Origin: Pseudomonadota bacterium
Lineage (GTDB): Bacteria > Pseudomonadota > Gammaproteobacteria > Burkholderiales > Burkholderiaceae_C
Assembly (NCBI GenBank): GCA_021845505.1
Contig: JAJZVU010000023.1
Location: forward strand, 1 to 56,467
Direction: 5' to 3'
DNA length: 56,467 nucleotides
Shown: positions 53,142 to 56,467 of the stretch, in pieces
Layout of the letters: every line of letters begins with the position of its first letter
How positions within the stretch are numbered: the stretch's first letter is position 1
The notes under the pieces: model-generated
Seen by the model: only the letters and a program-made list of their open reading frames with translations
Told to the model about the DNA's origin: nothing
The model's database searches: none
Made by a program: the position numbers and the translations under genes

Positions 53142-54374
53142 TCAGGCCCTGCCGCCGCGGCCGCCTACCGCCGCGCGCAGTTCGCGCAGGCCGCGCAGCA
53201 GTCGCTGCTCGTCGGCCAGCAGCCTGGCGGCCAGTTCGGCGCGGCCCGCGTCCCCGGCAGCCGCCGCCTGCAGCAGCGCCGACGCGCCGTGGTGCAGCTG
53301 GCGATGGCACTCGTCCAGCGCAGCGTACGCGGGCAGCGAGGCCAGGCGCTGCCGCGCCTCGCCGTCGTACCAGCGGCCGAGGCTGCACTGGTGGGCGTCG
53401 GGCAGGTCGCCCGGCGCCAGCTGCGGGCGCGGCGCCTCGATGTCCGCCATGACCCGGATCACCAGGTTGCGGTGGTCTTCCTCCGCGGACTCGAGGAAAC
53501 GCGAGGTGGCTTGGTGCTGCAGTTCCCCGATTCCCTGCTTGAGCCCGCTGGACACCATGGCCATGCGATCGAGCTGGGTCTGCGCGGCCGCGCTGGTGCC
53601 GGCGATGCGCTCGGTCTGTTCGCTGAGTGCCGTGGTGCGGGTCTCGATGTCGGTGGTGGCCGAGCGCACGTGGCGCGCCAGGTTGCGCACCTCGTCGGCG
53701 ACCACCGCGAAGCCGCGCCCCGATTCGCCGGCGCGCGCCGCCTCGATCGCGGCGTTGAGCGCAAGCAGGTTGGTCTGCTCGGCGATCTGGCGGATGCGCT
53801 GCACCAGCGCGGCGATCGATCCGATCTGCTGCTGCAGCGCGTCGACCGCCTGGGTATTGGCGACGACCACCTGGTGCACCTCGTCCGTCGCGGTATCGAC
53901 GTCGCCCATCGAGCGCGCGACCCCGGCGGCGGCATGCACCAGCATGTCCAGCGTGTCCTTCAGACGTTCGTTGGCCTCGACCGCTTCGCGCCGCGCCGAG
54001 ATGTTGCGCAGGCTCAGGTGCAGCAGCGCGGGGCGGCCGTCGCCGGCGGCGATGGTGCTGAGCACCGCGGAAAACAGGAAGGTGCCGATTTCCAGCCGGT
54101 CCTGCACCGCCGCCGGCGGGCCGCCGGGTTGCTGCAGCGCCTGCAGCAGGCGCGGAGCCGGCGCCAGCATCACCGCCAGCGGCTGCCCGGCGAGCGCCGC
54201 GGGGTCGACGCCGCCGAACGCTGCGCGGAAGTCGGCGGCGAAATTGCGCAAGGTGCGTTGCGCCGCGGTGTTCAGGTGAAGGATCGGCCGATCGCCTTCG
54301 GCGCCGGCCAGGATCTCCAGCGTCTCCACCCCATCCAGGGCTTGTTCGAGGGCCAGCGGTACGGTATCGCTCAC
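53142..54374 (-). CDS. soluble CZB-domain chemoreceptor
   Basis: About 410 residues. The MCP signalling tip [21 protein letters not shown]...[13 protein letters not shown] lies at residues 197-233. The C-terminal chemoreceptor zinc-binding (CZB) domain has [10 protein letters not shown] (Cys330) with His301 and later histidines as ligands. The N-terminal 110 residues look PAS-like, and there are no membrane segments, so this is a cytoplasmic sensor. CZB receptors sense zinc or hypochlorous acid. GTG 54374 is a guess; GTG 54473 and ATG 54458 are alternatives. Confidence 0.82.
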   Translation of the reverse strand: MSDTVPLALEQALDGVETLEILAGAEGDRPILHLNTAAQRTLRNFAADFRAAFGGVDPAALAGQPLAVMLAPAPRLLQALQQPGGPPAAVQDRLEIGTFLFSAVLSTIAAGDGRPALLHLSLRNISARREAVEANERLKDTLDMLVHAAAGVARSMGDVDTATDEVHQVVVANTQAVDALQQQIGSIAALVQRIRQIAEQTNLLALNAAIEAARAGESGRGFAVVADEVRNLARHVRSATTDIETRTTALSEQTERIAGTSAAAQTQLDRMAMVSSGLKQGIGELQHQATSRFLESAEEDHRNLVIRVMADIEAPRPQLAPGDLPDAHQCSLGRWYDGEARQRLASLPAYAALDECHRQLHHGASALLQAAAAGDAGRAELAARLLADEQRLLRGLRELRAAVGGRGGRA

Positions 54375-54506
54375 GATGGGCAAGGGGCAGGAATCGGCAA
54401 TCCGCGCGACGGCGCAACGGGCGCGGGGCAGGATGGGCGCCGCGGGCGCGCCGCCCATCCTGCAGGACGACACGCCGGGCGGGATCTTGAGCCCCGGCCG
54501 CCGGGT

Positions 54507-54737
54507 TCAGTCCTCGTCGAACAGGCTGGCCTGCGCCGCCTGCTCGAGCAGCTCGGCCGGGTCGTCGTCGACCGCGGTCGCGGCCAGGCCGCGGTAATAG
54601 CCGCGCACCCACTGGCCCAGCGGGGTCGACGGGTCCAGCATGTCGCGCCAGCGACTGTCCTGCATCCTTCCCATCAGCCGCCAGATCGCCTCCTGGAAAA
54701 GGCTTTCCTGCTCCGGTGACAGATTCGGTTTGTGCAT
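54507..54737 (-). CDS. small conserved-looking protein of unknown function
   Basis: 76 residues, acidic C-terminus (ends in SLFDED), Trp-rich, no signal peptide or recognised motif. The ATG at 54737 is preceded by an ordinary GC-rich leader. It lies upstream of the chemoreceptor gene on the same strand with a 132-bp gap, so a link is possible but not shown. Codon use looks like its neighbours, which favours a real gene. Confidence 0.55.
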   Translation of the reverse strand: MHKPNLSPEQESLFQEAIWRLMGRMQDSRWRDMLDPSTPLGQWVRGYYRGLAATAVDDDPAELLEQAAQASLFDED

Positions 54738-54890
54738 GGGGTTCGCGCCGGCGCAACGGCGTCCGGTGCCTTGCGGTCACAGTCTACGCCGCTGGCCGAC
54801 CGCCGAAGTCTCGTACAGTTGGCGCTGGGTGCAGGCGGCTCGCCGCGCTGCCGCCCAACCACCAGACACAGCCTGCCAGGGAGCCCACCG
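54738..54890. promoter_or_regulatory. divergent leader, small protein / benzoylformate decarboxylase
   Basis: 153 bp separate the two divergent starts. It must contain both promoters. I see no convincing operator; a CAGGGAG ribosome site precedes the decarboxylase ATG. Confidence 0.3.
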
Positions 54891-56467
54891 ATGCCGAGCC
54901 AGCAGGACCCGCGAGGTCCCGACGCGCCGAGCGTGCGCGACGCCGTGTACGCGCTGCTGCGGGAGCTGGGAATCGATACCGTGTTCGGCAATCCCGGGTC
55001 GACCGAACTGCCGATGTTCCGCGAATTCCCGGCCGACTGGCGCTACGTGCTGGGGCTGCAGGAATCCGTGGTGGTCGGCATGGCCGACGGTTACGCCCAG
55101 GTCACGCGCAATGCCGCGCTGGTCAACCTGCATTCGGCGGCCGGGCTGGGGCATGCGATGGGCAATGTGTTCACCGCGTTCAAGAACCAGACCCCTCTGC
55201 TCGTCACCGCCGGCCAGCAGGCGCGTTCGATGCTGCCCTTCGATCCCTACCTGCACGCGGCGCAGGCCACCGAGTTGCCGCGGCCCTATGTCAAGTGGAG
55301 TTGCGAGCCCGCGCGCGCGCAGGATGTTCCCCAGGCTCTGGCGCGCGCCTACTACACGGCGATGCAGCCGCCGCGCGGACCGGTGTTCGTGTCGATCCCG
55401 GCCGACGACTGGGATCGGCCCGCGCAGTGGCTGCCGGCGCGCCGGGTGGGGTTCGCGCTGGCGCCCGAGCCGGCGTTGCTGGCCGAGCTGGCGCGGCAGC
55501 TGCTGCAGGCGCAGCGCCCGGTGATCGTCGCCGGCAGCGGGGTGGACCGCGACGGCGCGATGGACTGGCTGGTCGAGCTGGCGCAGCGCCTCGACATCCC
55601 GGTGCACGCCGCGCCGATGAGCGCGCGCTGCGTGTTTCCAGAGGACCACCGGCTGTTCGCCGGCTTCCTGCCGGCGATGCGCGAGCGCATCGTCAGCCGG
55701 CTCGCCGGCCACGACCTGGTGCTGGTGGTCGGCGCGCCGGCCTTCACCTACCACGTCGAGGGCCAGGGTCCGTGCCTGCCCGCCGGGGCCCGGCTCTGGC
55801 AGGTGGTCGACGACCCGCAGCTCGCCGCCTGGGCGCCGCAGGGAAGCGCGCTGGTCGCGAGCATCGACCTCGCGCTGCAGGCCCTGCTGGCGACATGCGA
55901 GGGTTCGCGGCGGCCGCCGCGCGAGCAGCGCCCGCGCCCCGCGCGCGCGCCGGCGGCGCAGGCGGCGCAGGCAATGGGCACCGAATGCCTGCTGCAGGCC
56001 ATCGACGGCTGGCGTGCCGAGGACGACGTGTTCGTCGAGGAGGCGCCCGGGGCGCGCGGCCTGATCCAGCAGTGCCTGCCGATGCGTGGCGCCGGCAGCT
56101 TCTACACCATGGCCAGCGGCGGACTGGGCTGGGGCCTGCCGGCGGCGGTCGGCGTGGCGCTGGGCCTGCGCAGCCGCGGCAGCGGCGCTCGGGTGGTCGC
56201 GCTGCTCGGCGACGGCTCGAGCATGTATTCCATCCAGGGGCTGTACAGCGCGGCGCAATGGCGCCTGCCGATCACCTTCATCGTGTTCAACAACCGAGGC
56301 TACGCCGCGCTGCAGGACTTCGCCCCGGTGTTCGGCTACCCGCCCGGGGCCGTGCCGCAGGGCACGCAGCTGCCGGGCCTGGACTTCGTGCGGCTGGCGC
56401 AGGGCCAGGGCGTCGCCGCGCAGCGGGTCGACAGCCCGGATCGGCTGCCCGATGCCCTGCGCCAGGC
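54891..56467 (+). CDS. mdlC: benzoylformate decarboxylase-like ThDP enzyme (3' cut by window edge)
   Basis: 525 residues visible of about 530-550; the C-terminus is outside. The alignment to P. putida benzoylformate decarboxylase (recalled) is close throughout. The catalytic Ser37 in FGNPGSTE, Glu58 in LQESV, His81 in NLHSAAG and His288 in FTYHVEG all match, and the ThDP motif is GDGSSMYSIQG...FNN. It would decarboxylate an aryl-glyoxylate to an aldehyde, the last step of mandelate breakdown. The ATG at 54891 follows CAGGGAGCCCACCG. No mandelate dehydrogenase is visible, although a mandelate-racemase-type enolase is 47 kb away. Confidence 0.85.
   Translation, partial: MPSQQDPRGPDAPSVRDAVYALLRELGIDTVFGNPGSTELPMFREFPADWRYVLGLQESVVVGMADGYAQVTRNAALVNLHSAAGLGHAMGNVFTAFKNQTPLLVTAGQQARSMLPFDPYLHAAQATELPRPYVKWSCEPARAQDVPQALARAYYTAMQPPRGPVFVSIPADDWDRPAQWLPARRVGFALAPEPALLAELARQLLQAQRPVIVAGSGVDRDGAMDWLVELAQRLDIPVHAAPMSARCVFPEDHRLFAGFLPAMRERIVSRLAGHDLVLVVGAPAFTYHVEGQGPCLPAGARLWQVVDDPQLAAWAPQGSALVASIDLALQALLATCEGSRRPPREQRPRPARAPAAQAAQAMGTECLLQAIDGWRAEDDVFVEEAPGARGLIQQCLPMRGAGSFYTMASGGLGWGLPAAVGVALGLRSRGSGARVVALLGDGSSMYSIQGLYSAAQWRLPITFIVFNNRGYAALQDFAPVFGYPPGAVPQGTQLPGLDFVRLAQGQGVAAQRVDSPDRLPDALRQ

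Noticed and set aside
51310-54780. Very long antisense open frame of over 1100 codons opposite the aldo/keto reductase and chemoreceptor region
   Set aside because: Arg/Ala/Gly-rich composition and exact opposition to genes with clear motifs show it is a GC-driven shadow.

Overview
The window is uniformly very GC-rich (about 70% by eye), densely coded on both strands, and reads like the chromosome of a metabolically versatile Gram-negative bacterium. A betaproteobacterium of the Burkholderiales type is the most likely host. This is inferred from the mix of Mo-hydroxylase and SorAB operons, NMT1-type ABC transport, the anaerobic RNR in two polypeptides, and FNR-type sites; no rRNA or other marker gene is present to prove it. 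I saw no tRNA, rRNA, IS element, integrase, phage module or CRISPR array. No stretch over 300 bases lacks a gene; the larger gaps (about 150-235 bp) are described as regulatory features or in the neighbouring gene entries.

Layout. (1) 1-13.2 kb: catabolic genes, with a left-truncated IclR regulator, acyl-CoA dehydrogenase, nitronate monooxygenase-like flavoprotein, MFS carrier, MaoC hydratase, methyltransferase, an SDR, a mandelate-racemase-type enolase, a GntR regulator, a complete NMT1/TauABC-type ABC importer and a GMC oxidoreductase. (2) 13.4-23.3 kb: a low-oxygen set, with NrdG, a two-piece NrdD (glycyl-radical domain on its own 64-aa protein) behind FNR-like and NrdR-like boxes, an MFS carrier, phosphoketolase, a beta-CASP RNase-like protein and a LOG-family protein. 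(3) 23.4-29.1 kb: sulfur oxidation, with a thiol dioxygenase, sulfite dehydrogenase SorA and cytochrome SorB, an AraC regulator and a large lipoprotein. (4) 29.1-38.6 kb: mixed genes, including a GFA protein, a cysteine hydrolase, an F390-synthetase-like adenylating enzyme paired with a stand-alone Prim-Pol protein, a TSUP exporter, a molybdate/tungstate-type binding protein with a one-domain ModE, a P-type proton ATPase, a cytochrome c and a thioredoxin-like protein. (5) 38.6-51.3 kb: a CoA-transferase, a tandem HxlR regulator and, divergent from it, a tightly coupled nine-gene operon. (6) 51.4 kb to the end: a 2OG oxygenase, aldo/keto reductase, soluble CZB chemoreceptor, a small unknown protein and a benzoylformate decarboxylase cut by the right edge.

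How the genes work together. The most distinctive region is the operon at 41.5-51.3 kb: thioesterase, CoxG-crotonase fusion, FAD subunit, 2Fe-2S subunit, metallo-beta-lactamase hydrolase, molybdenum subunit, degenerate SDR, CoA ligase and alpha/beta hydrolase. The logic (CoA activation, ring hydroxylation by a Mo enzyme, hydrolytic opening by a crotonase-fold or other hydrolase) resembles the known furoate (Hmf) pathway, but the fusion, the extra hydrolases and the SDR without a catalytic Tyr/Lys suggest a variant route or a different heteroaromatic acid. Mo enzymes (SorA and the Cox-like hydroxylase) and a Mo/W binding protein with a ModE-type regulator and a candidate Mo box occur in the same window, and TSUP would fit export of the sulfur oxyanions made by the sulfur genes.
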